NCBI RefSeq assembly: GCF_025143825.1
Contig: NZ_CP083560.1
Coordinates: 3,534,001 to 3,598,000 of the forward strand
DNA from: Sulfitobacter sp. S223
GTDB lineage: Bacteria; Pseudomonadota; Alphaproteobacteria; Rhodobacterales; Rhodobacteraceae
Length of the DNA: 64,000 bases
Direction of reading: 5' to 3'
In this document: one piece after another, positions 44,395 to 53,667 of the stretch
Layout: each line of letters starts with the position of its first letter
How positions within the stretch are numbered: the first letter of the stretch is position 1
Position numbers and translations under genes: made by a program
Notes under the pieces: model-generated
What the model saw: only the letters and a program-made list of their open reading frames with translations
The model's database searches: none
Told to the model about the DNA's origin: nothing

Positions 44395-46845
44395 TTACAC
44401 CTTAACGCGTTCGGACGCGGGATCGTACATCGGCTTAAGCGAGGCCTGCGCCCGCACCTTCGTTCCCATCACATCGATCTCGTAAGAAGATGCCAGTACA
44501 TCCGTTGCGGTTTCGCCCTTGCAGGGGACATACCCCATACCGATCGCACCACCCAAACTATGCCCATATGCACCAGAGCTGAGGTAGCCCACGATTTCAC
44601 CATCCCGCAAGACAGGTTCATTGTGGTACAGCAGCGGTTCTGGGTCGGTCAGTTTGAACTGCAAAAGCCGTTTGCTTAGACCGCTCTCTTTTTTCTTCAG
44701 CACAGCATCGCGCCCGACAAAGTCAGGTTTGGCAGTTTTGACAGCAAAGCCAAGGCCAGCTTCCAGCACGTGATCTTCAGATGTGATGTCATGTCCGAAA
44801 TGGCGGAAGCCCTTTTCGATCCGGCAGGTGTCCATCATATGCATACCACACATCTTGAGGTCAAAATCCTCCCCCGCCTGCGCGAGCGTCTCGAATACAT
44901 GAGCGGACTGATCGGCACTGACGTAAATTTCCCAACCAAGTTCGCCCACATAGGTCACGCGGTGCACACGGGCGAGCCCCATACCTATTTCGATCTCTTG
45001 CGCGGTGCCGAAAGGGTTCGTCGCATTGCTGAAATCATTCGGAGAGACTGCTTGCAGCAGATCACGCGCGCGGGGGCCCATCACGGCCAGAACGCCTTCG
45101 CCGGCGGTGACATCGGTGATCACCACGTTGAAGTCCCCCACATGGCGGCGCATCCATGTCTCGTCCGCCAACCTTGTCGCAGCAGGGGTGACAACCAGAT
45201 AAGCCGTCTCTGACAGGCGGGTGACAGTTACATCGGCTTCGATTCCCCCATAACGATTAAGAAACTGCGTATAGACGATTTTACCCACAGGCACGGCGTA
45301 GTCACCGCCACCAATGTAATTCAGGAAAGCGGTCGCATCGCGCCCCTCGACCCGGATTTTACCAAAAGACGACATGTCATACATGCCGACATTCTCGCGC
45401 ACGGCCCGATGTTCCTCTGCCACATTTTCAAAGAAGTTCTGGCGCTGCCAGCTGTAACGATACTCGCGTTCCTGACCTTCGCGCGCGTACCAATTGGCCC
45501 GCTCCCATCCAGCAAGCTCTCCCATTACCGCGCCGCGTTCCAGCAGATGCGCATGGAACGGCGTACGGCGCACGCCCCGCGCGGTTGCTTTCTGACGGTA
45601 AGGGAAGTGGTCCGCATAAAGCAGGCCAAGCGTTTCTTTGGAACGCTCGAACAGGTAGGTCTTGTTGCCTTGAAACGGCTGCATCCGGGAAATGTCGACA
45701 TCGCCCAAATCAAATGGCTTATCACCTGAATCCATCCATTGGCTCAACGCCATGCCTGCACCACCGGCAGATTGAATCCCGATCGAGTTAAAGCCCGCAG
45801 CCACCCAGACATTATCCATCTCGGGCGCAAGACCAAGGTGGTAGGCGTCGTCGGGGGTGAAGCTTTCGGGACCGTTAAAGAACGTGTGAATACCGGCTTC
45901 AGCCAGCATGGGCATCCTGTTGACTGCAGCTTCAAGGATTGGCTCAAAGTGGTCGAAATCTTCTGGCAGCTGATCAAATTCAAAGTCTTCGGGAATGCCT
46001 TTCATCGCCCACGGCTTTGCGTTCGGTTCAAAGGCGCCGAGAAGAATCTTACCTGCATCTTCCTTATAGTAGGCACATTCATCCGGCACCCGCAGGACCG
46101 GCATCTGAGAAAGCCCCTCAATCGGCTCAGACACGATGTAGAAATGCTCGCACGCATGCAGCGGCACGTTCACACCGGCCATTTTGCCAACGGCGTGGCC
46201 CCACATACCAGCGCAGTTGACGACCATATCGGCCGTGATATGGCCTGTCTCATCTCCTTGCTGCCAATCCACACCAGTAACGCGGCGGCCTTCCCGTTTG
46301 ATCCCTGTAACAGCCGTGCGTTCCAGAACCAAACCGCCGCGTTGGCGTGCGCCTTTTGCCAGCGCTAGTGCGATATTGGCTGGATCGCCCTGGCCGTCCT
46401 TGTCCAGATAGACACCGCCTGTAACGCCCTCGATATTCAGATGCGCATAGCGTTCCTTTACCTCTGCCGACGATATCTCTTCAACATCAACGCCAAATGC
46501 ACGGGCCATTGCGGCCTGTCGGAATATTTCTTCGCGCCGCTCGTCTGTCAGGGCCACCGTGATCGATCCGCAGCGCTTAAAGCCGGTTGCAACGCCCGTC
46601 TCTTCTTCCAGATTGCCATAAAGCTCTTGGCTGTATTTCGCGAGCTTGGTCATGTTTGCTGTTGCCCGCAATTGAGCAATCAGCCCTGCTGCATGCCACG
46701 TGGTACCAGAGGTAAGCTGCTTGCGTTCCAGCAACACCACGTCTTTCCAACCCAATTTGGTCAGGTGGTAGGCGACAGAGCAGCCAATGACGCCACCCCC
46801 GATGATAACGACACGCGCGTGAGAGGGAACAGCGGCCATGGGCAA
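44395..46845 (-). CDS. FAD-GcvT fusion dehydrogenase (dimethylglycine/sarcosine dehydrogenase family), copy A
   Basis: 816 aa. The N-terminal DAO-type FAD domain has 'RVVIIGGGVIGCSVAYHL' and the covalent-flavin His motif 'LTSGTTWHAAGL'. From about residue 430 comes the GcvT-type folate-binding domain ('YDMSSFGKIRVEG', 'RVTYVGELGWEIYVSADQ', 'RIEKGFRHFGHDI'). Enzymes of this class demethylate dimethylglycine or sarcosine and pass the one-carbon unit to tetrahydrofolate. Which methylamine is used cannot be told from sequence. It is the last gene of the operon starting with the XRE-cupin regulator, 6 bases after the methyltransferase. Confidence 0.92.
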   Translation of the reverse strand: MPMAAVPSHARVVIIGGGVIGCSVAYHLTKLGWKDVVLLERKQLTSGTTWHAAGLIAQLRATANMTKLAKYSQELYGNLEEETGVATGFKRCGSITVALTDERREEIFRQAAMARAFGVDVEEISSAEVKERYAHLNIEGVTGGVYLDKDGQGDPANIALALAKGARQRGGLVLERTAVTGIKREGRRVTGVDWQQGDETGHITADMVVNCAGMWGHAVGKMAGVNVPLHACEHFYIVSEPIEGLSQMPVLRVPDECAYYKEDAGKILLGAFEPNAKPWAMKGIPEDFEFDQLPEDFDHFEPILEAAVNRMPMLAEAGIHTFFNGPESFTPDDAYHLGLAPEMDNVWVAAGFNSIGIQSAGGAGMALSQWMDSGDKPFDLGDVDISRMQPFQGNKTYLFERSKETLGLLYADHFPYRQKATARGVRRTPFHAHLLERGAVMGELAGWERANWYAREGQEREYRYSWQRQNFFENVAEEHRAVRENVGMYDMSSFGKIRVEGRDATAFLNYIGGGDYAVPVGKIVYTQFLNRYGGIEADVTVTRLSETAYLVVTPAATRLADETWMRRHVGDFNVVITDVTAGEGVLAVMGPRARDLLQAVSPNDFSNATNPFGTAQEIEIGMGLARVHRVTYVGELGWEIYVSADQSAHVFETLAQAGEDFDLKMCGMHMMDTCRIEKGFRHFGHDITSEDHVLEAGLGFAVKTAKPDFVGRDAVLKKKESGLSKRLLQFKLTDPEPLLYHNEPVLRDGEIVGYLSSGAYGHSLGGAIGMGYVPCKGETATDVLASSYEIDVMGTKVRAQASLKPMYDPASERVKV

Positions 46846-46851
46846 ACCTTT

Positions 46852-47754
46852 CTAGACGATTGTATGGCCTGCATCGCGCAGGCGGTGGGCGATTTCGGCG
46901 ATATGTTCGGGACCGACTTCACAACAGCCACCGACGATAGTGGCCCCTGCACCAACCCATTCCATTACCTGATCGGCATACCTCTGGGGTGTCAGATCCG
47001 AACGCGCGCTTAGCGCATCAACCGTAGCAGCGTCCTTTTTGAAGTCATCCGTGATCATGGTGAAGCCATTCGCATAGGCTCCGAAAGGGACGCCGCAATC
47101 CGTGAGGATCGGCAAACCCTGTGTGATCGCTTCGGGCATTGAACAATTAAGCAGCACAGCTTCGGGCTTGTAGTGGGCCATCATCTGGCTCACGATCATC
47201 AGCGGCTCACCTGAACGAAGCTTGGTCCCGTCTTCGTCATCGACGGAAAACGAAATCCATAGCGGCTTATTGCTCCCAGAGGCCTCATAACCTTGGAAAA
47301 TACCCTCAGACTCTTGAAGGGAGCTGACTGTTTCCGCCAGAATGATGTCCACCCCGTCACCCATCATCTTAATCTTTTCGGCAAAACGTTCCTTGGCTAT
47401 TCCGACATCAGGCATCAAATCGGGGCGAAAGCTGGCCAGCATGGGTCCCAACGCACCTGCAACGCGGCCGCTACCATGCGCATCGCGGGCAGCAACCGCC
47501 TGATCCACGGCGGTCCTGATCAATGCTGCCTGTTGTGCGGCAAGACCGACCCGCTCTAGCCGGTTGCGGTGAACGGGATAGGTATTGGTCGTGGCAACGC
47601 TTGCACCGGCTGCGAAGTAGTCATTGTGCACTTGCTCCACCAGCTCGGGCTGCTCTATCATTACACTGGTTGACCAAAGCGGTGTCGCAGGGCCACTGCC
47701 ACGCTTAACCAATTCCTGACCGATAGAGCCATCCAGAAGGGTGATGTTTGTCAT
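46852..47754 (-). CDS. Homocysteine S-methyltransferase family (betaine-homocysteine type)
   Basis: 300 aa, TIM-barrel with the zinc-thiolate Cys residues Cys204 ('LLNCSMPEAI') and Cys277/278 ('VGGCCEVGPEH'). It opens 'LLDGSIGQELVKRG'. Members transfer a methyl group from betaine, S-methylmethionine or related donors to homocysteine. Position between two dimethylglycine/sarcosine dehydrogenase-like genes favours glycine betaine as donor, giving dimethylglycine and methionine. ATGA overlap with the upstream FAD-GcvT gene. Confidence 0.88.
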   Translation of the reverse strand: MTNITLLDGSIGQELVKRGSGPATPLWSTSVMIEQPELVEQVHNDYFAAGASVATTNTYPVHRNRLERVGLAAQQAALIRTAVDQAVAARDAHGSGRVAGALGPMLASFRPDLMPDVGIAKERFAEKIKMMGDGVDIILAETVSSLQESEGIFQGYEASGSNKPLWISFSVDDEDGTKLRSGEPLMIVSQMMAHYKPEAVLLNCSMPEAITQGLPILTDCGVPFGAYANGFTMITDDFKKDAATVDALSARSDLTPQRYADQVMEWVGAGATIVGGCCEVGPEHIAEIAHRLRDAGHTIV

Positions 47755-50198
47755 GCTTTGAGTCTTTCATTCTCAGGATCCCACAGGGGTTGATCCGGTT
47801 GTACAGTTGCCCTGCACATACGCCCGAAAATGTTGATCTCCAACTCTGTTCCTGCCACCGCTAGGTCAGCGCGAATTGTGCCCAGCGCGACCGATTTGCC
47901 AATCCGGTACCCCCAGTCGCCAGATGTGGTTTCACCGACGACGTCCTCACCATGATAAACCGTGGACATATAGGGTGCGTCCTGATCGCCTGCTTCAACA
48001 AGCATCGTCACAAAGCGCTTTTTCATACCCTGCTGTTTCTGCGCAGCAAGAGCGGCTTTACCGGGGAAGTCTTGCGGCTTGTCGAGCTTGAGCCAACGCT
48101 CTAGCCCGGCTTCCAGCAAGGTGTAATCGGTAGAGAGATCACCTTTCCAAGCTCGATAGCCCTTCTCGATCCGCATCGAATTCAGGGCGTACATCCCGAA
48201 GGGCTTGGCACCCGCGGACAATACGGCAGCGTATAGATTTGGGATATCGGCGTTTGCCGCGTGAATTTCCCACCCCAACTCACCCGCAAATGACACCCGT
48301 GCAAGGGCGCAGCTTATATTACCAATCTTTGCCGGTTGGATAGAAAGCCATGAGGCGCTTAGATCAGCTTCGGTTTCAATCTGTTCAAACAGCAACCGTG
48401 ATTTAGGTCCGCTAACAATTAAGGTGGAATATGCGTCTGTATGATCGGTCAGGTTCAGGCCTTCGGGCAACCCCGTGTTTAACACGTCAAAATCATGCCA
48501 CTGGGCCGTGGCGGCAGTAATCAGGGTAAAGCTGTCCTCACCATGGCGCATGATTGACATCTCAGTCAGGATGCGGCCGCGATTGTCGGGAAAGTAGGCA
48601 AGGTTCATGCGCCCGATTTTCGGCAGACCACCGGCGATCATGCCGCGCAAATACTCTGCGGCACCTTCGCCAGCCAAGTTGAACCGCGAGAACCCCGGCA
48701 GGTCCAGCACCCCAACCCCGTCGCGGACGGCTTCGACCTCTTCGCGGACACGTAGCGACCATGGGCCTTCACGGTCCCACGTTTGCGTCGATTCTTCCGA
48801 GGTATCGTCGCCCGGCTTGGCAAACCAGTTGGCTCGCTCCCATCCGTTGTAGGCGCCCATCTGACCGCCAAGCTCCTGCACCTTTGTGTGGACCGGCGAC
48901 AGTTTCTTGTTGCGTCCTGCGGGCCACGCATGATGCGGAAAGTGCATGGCGTATTCGTGGCCATAGGTCTCCAGCGCTTTGGACAGGCAATAATCATGAT
49001 CGGCAAAACCTGTATAGCGGCGCGGATCGACGGCCCACATGTCCAGCTCCGTCTGACCGTGCATGATCCATTCGCTCAGCACCTTACCCGCACCGCCGCC
49101 CTGCGCGATCCCGAAGGTAAAGCTATGGCCTTCAAACGCGTTTTTAACGCCCGGCATAGGACCAACCATGGGCAACCCGTCGGGGGCGTATGGAATTGGG
49201 CCGTTGATATTGCGACCCACACCTGCGGTGCCAAGGATCGGCACACGCGCCATGGCATCTTCGATATAGAACTCCAGCCGTTCCAGATCATCGGGATATA
49301 GTTGGAAAGAGAAATCCTCGGGCATCGGGTCTTCCGGCGTGACCCAATGCGCCTTGCAGTTCCGCTCGTACGGGCCAAGGTTCAGACCGTTCTTATCCTG
49401 CCGCAGATAGTAAGAGATATCCACGTCGCGCACCAACGGCATCTTGTGGCCGACTTCTTTGGTCCATGCCTCCAGCTCTGCTATCGGTTCAGTCAAAAAG
49501 TATTGGTGGGACATGACGACCATTGGAACTGTGCGTCCGCCAAAGGGCTTGAACATCTCCCCCACACGTTGGGCGTAATAGCCCGCGCAGTTGACAACGT
49601 ATTGCGCGCGTATCTCACCCTTATCAGTCTTGATGATCCATTCGTCACCATCACGGTCGATGCCTGTAACTGGGCAGAACCGCTCAATCCGCCCGCCCGC
49701 ATCGCGGGCGCCTTTCGCCATCGCCTGAGTCAGCTGTGCGGGATCAATATCGCCGTCCAGTGGATCCCACATGCCGCCCTGAAGGTCGTGAACCTCCATA
49801 AACGGGTTGTATTCTTTCAGTTCGGCGGGGGTAAGCATCCCCATATCCAAGCCCTGATAGGCCCCCATGGATGCGACGCGTTCGAATTCCATCATCCGCT
49901 CTTTACTATGCGCGAGCCGCAATGATCCGGTGACATGGTAGTTCATAGGATAGTCGACGTCCTGACCCAGCGTGCGGTACATCTCAAGGCCGTAGCGCTG
50001 CATGTTCATCACTGCCCAGCTGGATGAAAAGTTGGGGCAGTTTCCCGCCGCGTGCCAAGTGGAGCCGGCAGTCAGCTCGTTCTTTTCCAGCAACAAACAG
50101 TCTTTCCAGCCTGCTTTGGCCAGATGGTAAAGCGTGGACGTGCCAACGACGCCGCCACCAATAATGACCACGCGCGCAGTATTTGGGAAATCGCTCAT
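47751..50198 (-). CDS. FAD-GcvT fusion dehydrogenase, copy B
   Basis: 815 aa, paralogue of copy A with the same domain order. FAD motif 'ARVVIIGGGVVGTSTLYHLA', covalent-flavin motif 'LTAGSTWHAAGNCP', GcvT part with 'GVLDLPGFSRFNLAGEG' and 'RVSFAGELGWEIHAANAD'. The substrate-side region after the His differs clearly from copy A ('NFSSSWAVMNMQ' against 'IAQLRATANMTK'), suggesting different methylated glycines. Overlaps its neighbours on both sides by 4 bases. Confidence 0.92.
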   Translation of the reverse strand: MSDFPNTARVVIIGGGVVGTSTLYHLAKAGWKDCLLLEKNELTAGSTWHAAGNCPNFSSSWAVMNMQRYGLEMYRTLGQDVDYPMNYHVTGSLRLAHSKERMMEFERVASMGAYQGLDMGMLTPAELKEYNPFMEVHDLQGGMWDPLDGDIDPAQLTQAMAKGARDAGGRIERFCPVTGIDRDGDEWIIKTDKGEIRAQYVVNCAGYYAQRVGEMFKPFGGRTVPMVVMSHQYFLTEPIAELEAWTKEVGHKMPLVRDVDISYYLRQDKNGLNLGPYERNCKAHWVTPEDPMPEDFSFQLYPDDLERLEFYIEDAMARVPILGTAGVGRNINGPIPYAPDGLPMVGPMPGVKNAFEGHSFTFGIAQGGGAGKVLSEWIMHGQTELDMWAVDPRRYTGFADHDYCLSKALETYGHEYAMHFPHHAWPAGRNKKLSPVHTKVQELGGQMGAYNGWERANWFAKPGDDTSEESTQTWDREGPWSLRVREEVEAVRDGVGVLDLPGFSRFNLAGEGAAEYLRGMIAGGLPKIGRMNLAYFPDNRGRILTEMSIMRHGEDSFTLITAATAQWHDFDVLNTGLPEGLNLTDHTDAYSTLIVSGPKSRLLFEQIETEADLSASWLSIQPAKIGNISCALARVSFAGELGWEIHAANADIPNLYAAVLSAGAKPFGMYALNSMRIEKGYRAWKGDLSTDYTLLEAGLERWLKLDKPQDFPGKAALAAQKQQGMKKRFVTMLVEAGDQDAPYMSTVYHGEDVVGETTSGDWGYRIGKSVALGTIRADLAVAGTELEINIFGRMCRATVQPDQPLWDPENERLKA

Positions 50199-50578
50199 GT
50201 TTCTTGCTCCTCTTGGCGGACATCGTCCAAAATTTCGTAATAGTCGCCTTTGTCTTCGGTAAATATGTGCCGGTTGAGACGCAGTCCCGTGGGGCCATCA
50301 AGCGCCCCCAGCGCGATGCCGGTATCCGGGTCTTCTGCCCCTTTCCAGAACAGGAAACACCCGCATGTGGGACAAAATCCGCGCTTCGCTTTGGCGCTAG
50401 AGGCATACCATGTGGGTGCGCCCGTAATGTCCAATGCGTCATCCATGACTTGCACTGATGCCCAGTGGTGACCCGATTGTTTGCGACACTGTGTGCAGTG
50501 GCAGGCTGCGGGATCGCGCGCGGGGCGTTCGGCTGTGAATTTGATAGCACCACACTGGCAGGATCCTTTGAGCATCAT
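50195..50578 (-). CDS. GFA-family zinc protein
   Basis: 127 aa with the GFA/CENP-V Cys pattern: 'GSCQCGAIKF', 'CHCTQCRKQSG' and 'GFCPTCGCFLFW'. The family was first described as glutathione-dependent formaldehyde-activating, but that activity is disputed and many members have other roles. In this operon, where demethylation can release formaldehyde, a link to formaldehyde-glutathione is reasonable but unproven. ATGA overlaps on both sides. Confidence 0.9.
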   Translation of the reverse strand: MMLKGSCQCGAIKFTAERPARDPAACHCTQCRKQSGHHWASVQVMDDALDITGAPTWYASSAKAKRGFCPTCGCFLFWKGAEDPDTGIALGALDGPTGLRLNRHIFTEDKGDYYEILDDVRQEEQET

Positions 50579-51195
50579 CCCCTCCCGGGTGTCGCGGCGC
50601 TGCCCAGCAGCAAGCCGTAGATGATAAAACAGGCCGCCATTACGCGGCGCACCCAGATATTAAACACAGCACCAAGCGCGGCGCGGCCCAACCCTGCCCC
50701 AAGGGCCGTAAACCCTGTGTAGCTGAGTGTCGTGAGAACCAATGCTGTAGGCATGATGACCAGCATCTGCCCCCAGATCGGAACATCCGGCTGCACGAAC
50801 TGCGAAAACGCAGCGAGATAGCCAGCCACACTTTTGGGATTGATGGTCGCGATTGCCAGCGCCCGCAGATAAATCGACCCTGCAGGGCGCGCTTCCATCC
50901 TGACCGGTTTGTTCGCTTGAACCCAACCTCTGACACCAAGATAGATCAGCACACCAGCGCCAAGCAGCTTTGCGGCCGTGAACGCTGTGGGGGAGGCTGC
51001 AATGAGCGCGGTAACACCCAATGCCGAAAGCAAGAGAAACAGCGTCGCCTGCGTCAGGATTGCGGCGACACCGACCATTGCCCTTCGCATGCCCAGCACC
51101 ATGCCATTGTTGATGCAATTAGATGCGTTAGGCCCTGGCGTGGTAACGAATACGACCCAGAACAGGGCAAAGATTGTCCATGCTTCAAAGCTCAT
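50575..51195 (-). CDS. LysE/RhtB-family amino acid exporter
   Basis: 206 aa from the ATG at 51195 (the open frame extends 47 codons into the regulator gene). Six hydrophobic segments and the N-terminal motif 'FWVVFVTTPGPNASNCINNG' are typical. It should export an amino acid or derivative. Within this operon a candidate is a product of methylated-glycine breakdown or methionine. It starts 1 base after the XRE-cupin regulator stop. Confidence 0.9.
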   Translation of the reverse strand: MSFEAWTIFALFWVVFVTTPGPNASNCINNGMVLGMRRAMVGVAAILTQATLFLLLSALGVTALIAASPTAFTAAKLLGAGVLIYLGVRGWVQANKPVRMEARPAGSIYLRALAIATINPKSVAGYLAAFSQFVQPDVPIWGQMLVIMPTALVLTTLSYTGFTALGAGLGRAALGAVFNIWVRRVMAACFIIYGLLLGSAATPGRG

Positions 51196-51196
51196 C

Positions 51197-51769
51197 TCAA
51201 TACACCGGCGGGGCGATGACCCAGATCGCCACAGCGGGGTCTGGCGTTGGGTTGGCCCACCGAAACGACTCTCCGCGAATGCGAAAGCTGTCGCCGGCGC
51301 ACAGCATATGCGCAGTTCCATCAATCTCGATCTCAAGCGCGCCTGAAATCACGTAACCAACTTCTTGTGTTGGGCGGCTGACGGGTTCTTTGATTCGGCT
51401 GTGCGGTTGGAAAGTCGAATGGACGACCTCAAAGTCGTCTGTAAGGTCTGGTGACAGCAACTCTTCAACCAACCCCGCCACTGAGGAACCGATGGGCCTG
51501 CGCGCGGAGGCGCGCACAATATACCCAGCCTCCGCTGCCGGTGCTGATTCATGCCGGAACAGGATAGAGACAGGCACATCGAAATGGGCAGCGATCTGTC
51601 TAAGGTCAGTGATAGAGGGATCGGATTTGTCACGCTCGACTTGGCTCAGCCACCCTACCGAGCGCCCCAAAGCCTGCGCAGTTTGCGCCAACGTCAACCC
51701 GCGCGCCCGCCGCAAAGCGCGCAAGTCAGCGCCAAGCGTGTGGGACATTTGAGGCAGTTCGTGATGCAT
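51197..51769 (-). CDS. XRE-family regulator with cupin sensor domain
   Basis: 190 aa from the ATG at 51769, which has AGGGA upstream; ATGs at 51748 and 51844 are weaker. The N-terminal helix-turn-helix ('LRALRRARGLTLAQTAQALG', 'GWLSQVERDKSDPSITDLRQ') is followed by a small cupin ('PTQEVGYVISGALEIEIDG', 'LCAGDSFRIRGESFRWANP'). Such proteins sense small ligands. It heads the six-gene minus-strand operon, so it likely controls it. TCGTGAA boxes lie in its upstream region. Confidence 0.9.
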   Translation of the reverse strand: MHHELPQMSHTLGADLRALRRARGLTLAQTAQALGRSVGWLSQVERDKSDPSITDLRQIAAHFDVPVSILFRHESAPAAEAGYIVRASARRPIGSSVAGLVEELLSPDLTDDFEVVHSTFQPHSRIKEPVSRPTQEVGYVISGALEIEIDGTAHMLCAGDSFRIRGESFRWANPTPDPAVAIWVIAPPVY

Positions 51770-51808
51770 GGTTTCCCTGACAAGAACGCAGCTGAAAGCC
51801 ACCCAGGT

Positions 51809-51877
51809 TTCGTGAACGCGGCGTGACTGACAAAATCCTGTCAAGACTTCGTGAAAAAATCCAGTATTATTTCACGA
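51809..51877. promoter_or_regulatory. TCGTGAA boxes upstream of the XRE-cupin regulator
   Basis: TTCGTGAA at 51809-51816 and 51848-51855, and the inverted copy TTTCACGA at 51870-51877. The last two form an inverted repeat with arms of 8 and a 13-base centre, partly inside the end of the fRMsr gene. A second inverted repeat TGACA/TGTCA lies at 51828-51843. Candidate operator for autoregulation. Confidence 0.45.
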
Positions 51878-52325
51878 GATTGAAAGTTTCTTTCAGAATT
51901 TTTGTGAGCGCTTCTGCATCAGCCGCCGTAAAGGCATCCGGCTGGTTGCTGTCGATATCGAAAACACCCAGCAGTTCCCCCCCCGCTCCGAATACCGGAA
52001 GGACCAACTCGGACCTAGTGGAACTGGCACAGGCGATATGCCCCGGGAACGCGTCAACATCTGGCACAAGTTGCACTTCACCGGTGCGTGCAGCCGCACC
52101 ACAAACCCCTCGCGAAAAAGGGATCACAAGGCATCCATGACCGCCCTGATAGGGGCCGATCTTAAGCATCTCAGGTGCAGTGACACGGTAGAAGCCGGTC
52201 CAGTCGAACCTTTCGTCACTATGATGCACTTCACAAGCAACGGTTGCCATTAGCGCCACGGCATCGTCCTCCCCTTCAGTCAGAGAAGCAATGGTTTTGG
52301 CAAGCGTGTCATAGTCCAGTGTCAT
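51867..52325 (-). CDS. GAF-domain free methionine-(R)-sulfoxide reductase
   Basis: 152 aa, one GAF domain. 'DWTGFYRV', 'PFSRGVCGAAARTGE' and 'FPGHIACASSTRSELVLPVF' match fRMsr, including the Cys residues used in catalysis. It reduces free methionine-(R)-sulfoxide. It precedes the XRE-cupin gene by about 97 bases and may be separate. Confidence 0.9.
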   Translation of the reverse strand: MTLDYDTLAKTIASLTEGEDDAVALMATVACEVHHSDERFDWTGFYRVTAPEMLKIGPYQGGHGCLVIPFSRGVCGAAARTGEVQLVPDVDAFPGHIACASSTRSELVLPVFGAGGELLGVFDIDSNQPDAFTAADAEALTKILKETFNLVK

Positions 52326-52406
52326 AGGGGCACTTCATCTGTTGAAAGGCGGCCAGAGGCCGCCCTGAGTTGTTAATCAAAACTGCGCGTATTGGTCCGT
52401 TCGGGT

Positions 52407-53579
52407 TCAGACCCGTTCTATCGCGATCGCGGTGCCTTCTCCGCCGCCAATGCAAATAGCAGCAACACCGCGTTTGAGCCCGCGTTTTTCCAGTGCGTTC
52501 AGCAAGGTCACCATGATCCGGGCGCCAGAAGCACCGATGGGATGGCCAAGCGCACATGCACCGCCGTTCACATTTACCTTGTCATGGTCCAGCCCCATTT
52601 CATGCATGAATGCCAGCGGAACAACGGCAAAAGCCTCGTTCACTTCCCACAGGTCTACGTCCTCTTTCTTCCAGCCGATCCGCTCAAGCAGCTTTTGCGC
52701 GGCAGGAACGGGGGCAGTTGCGAAAAGGCCCGGTGCTTGGGCGTGGCTCGCGTGCCCGATCACATATGCTCTGACCGATAGGCCCTGAGCCTTCGCTGCC
52801 TCTTCGGACGCAAGCACAATGGCGGCCGCCCCATCAGAGATAGAAGACGAATTGGCGGCCGTAACAGTACCGCCTTCGCGGAACGCAGGCTTTAGTTGCG
52901 GGATTTTTTCCGGACGCGCGGTTTTGGGTTGCTCGTCTGCATCCAAAGTAACCGTGCCCTTGCGGGACACCACACTGACGGGGCTAATTTCATCGGCAAA
53001 GGCGCCGCTTTCCTGCGCTTCGAGCGCGCGGCTTAGCGATGCGAGCGCATAATCGTCCTGCACCTGACGTGTGAACTGATAAGTCTCTGCACAGTCTTCT
53101 GCAAAGGTGCCCATCAAGCGGCCTTTGTCATAGGCATCTTCCAAACCGTCCAGAAACATGTGGTCAATCACAGCGGCATGACCCAGCCGCGCGCCGCCGC
53201 GCATTTTGGGCAAGACGTACGGCGCGTTTGTCATGCTTTCCATGCCACCGGCAACCATGACTTCCGTGTGGCCCAATGCGATCTGATCGTAGCCGATCAT
53301 CGCCGCTTTCATGCCACTGCCGCACATTTTGTTAAGTGTTGTGGCAGGAACTTCTTCACCCAGACCGGCCGCAAACCCTGCCTGACGCGCAGGCGCTTGC
53401 CCTTGACCAGCGGGCAGGACGCACCCCATCAGCACTTCTTCCACCACGGCAGGACCGGCACCATCCAGAGCAGCGCGGATAGCCGCACCGCCCAGTTGAG
53501 ACGCCGTCATATCCGCAAAGGCGCCCTGAAAGCCGCCCATTGGTGTGCGTGATGCACCTGCTATCACCACTTTGCGCAT
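52407..53579 (-). CDS. Acetyl-CoA C-acetyltransferase (thiolase)
   Basis: 390 aa. Catalytic Cys86 in 'LNKMCGSGMKA', 'ALGHPIGASGARI' with the active-site His, and the C-terminal 'AAICIGGGEGTAIAIERV' with the second Cys. It joins two acetyl-CoA to acetoacetyl-CoA or the reverse. No polyhydroxybutyrate or ketone genes are adjacent, so biosynthetic or degradative use is undecided. Confidence 0.94.
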   Translation of the reverse strand: MRKVVIAGASRTPMGGFQGAFADMTASQLGGAAIRAALDGAGPAVVEEVLMGCVLPAGQGQAPARQAGFAAGLGEEVPATTLNKMCGSGMKAAMIGYDQIALGHTEVMVAGGMESMTNAPYVLPKMRGGARLGHAAVIDHMFLDGLEDAYDKGRLMGTFAEDCAETYQFTRQVQDDYALASLSRALEAQESGAFADEISPVSVVSRKGTVTLDADEQPKTARPEKIPQLKPAFREGGTVTAANSSSISDGAAAIVLASEEAAKAQGLSVRAYVIGHASHAQAPGLFATAPVPAAQKLLERIGWKKEDVDLWEVNEAFAVVPLAFMHEMGLDHDKVNVNGGACALGHPIGASGARIMVTLLNALEKRGLKRGVAAICIGGGEGTAIAIERV

Positions 53580-53667
53580 ATTTATTCTCCTTTTCCGTGG
53601 GTGCTTACTACTTCTTAGCGATTAGGTTCTAGGAAGGGGTCGCACGCAATGTTTGCAGGAATATATC

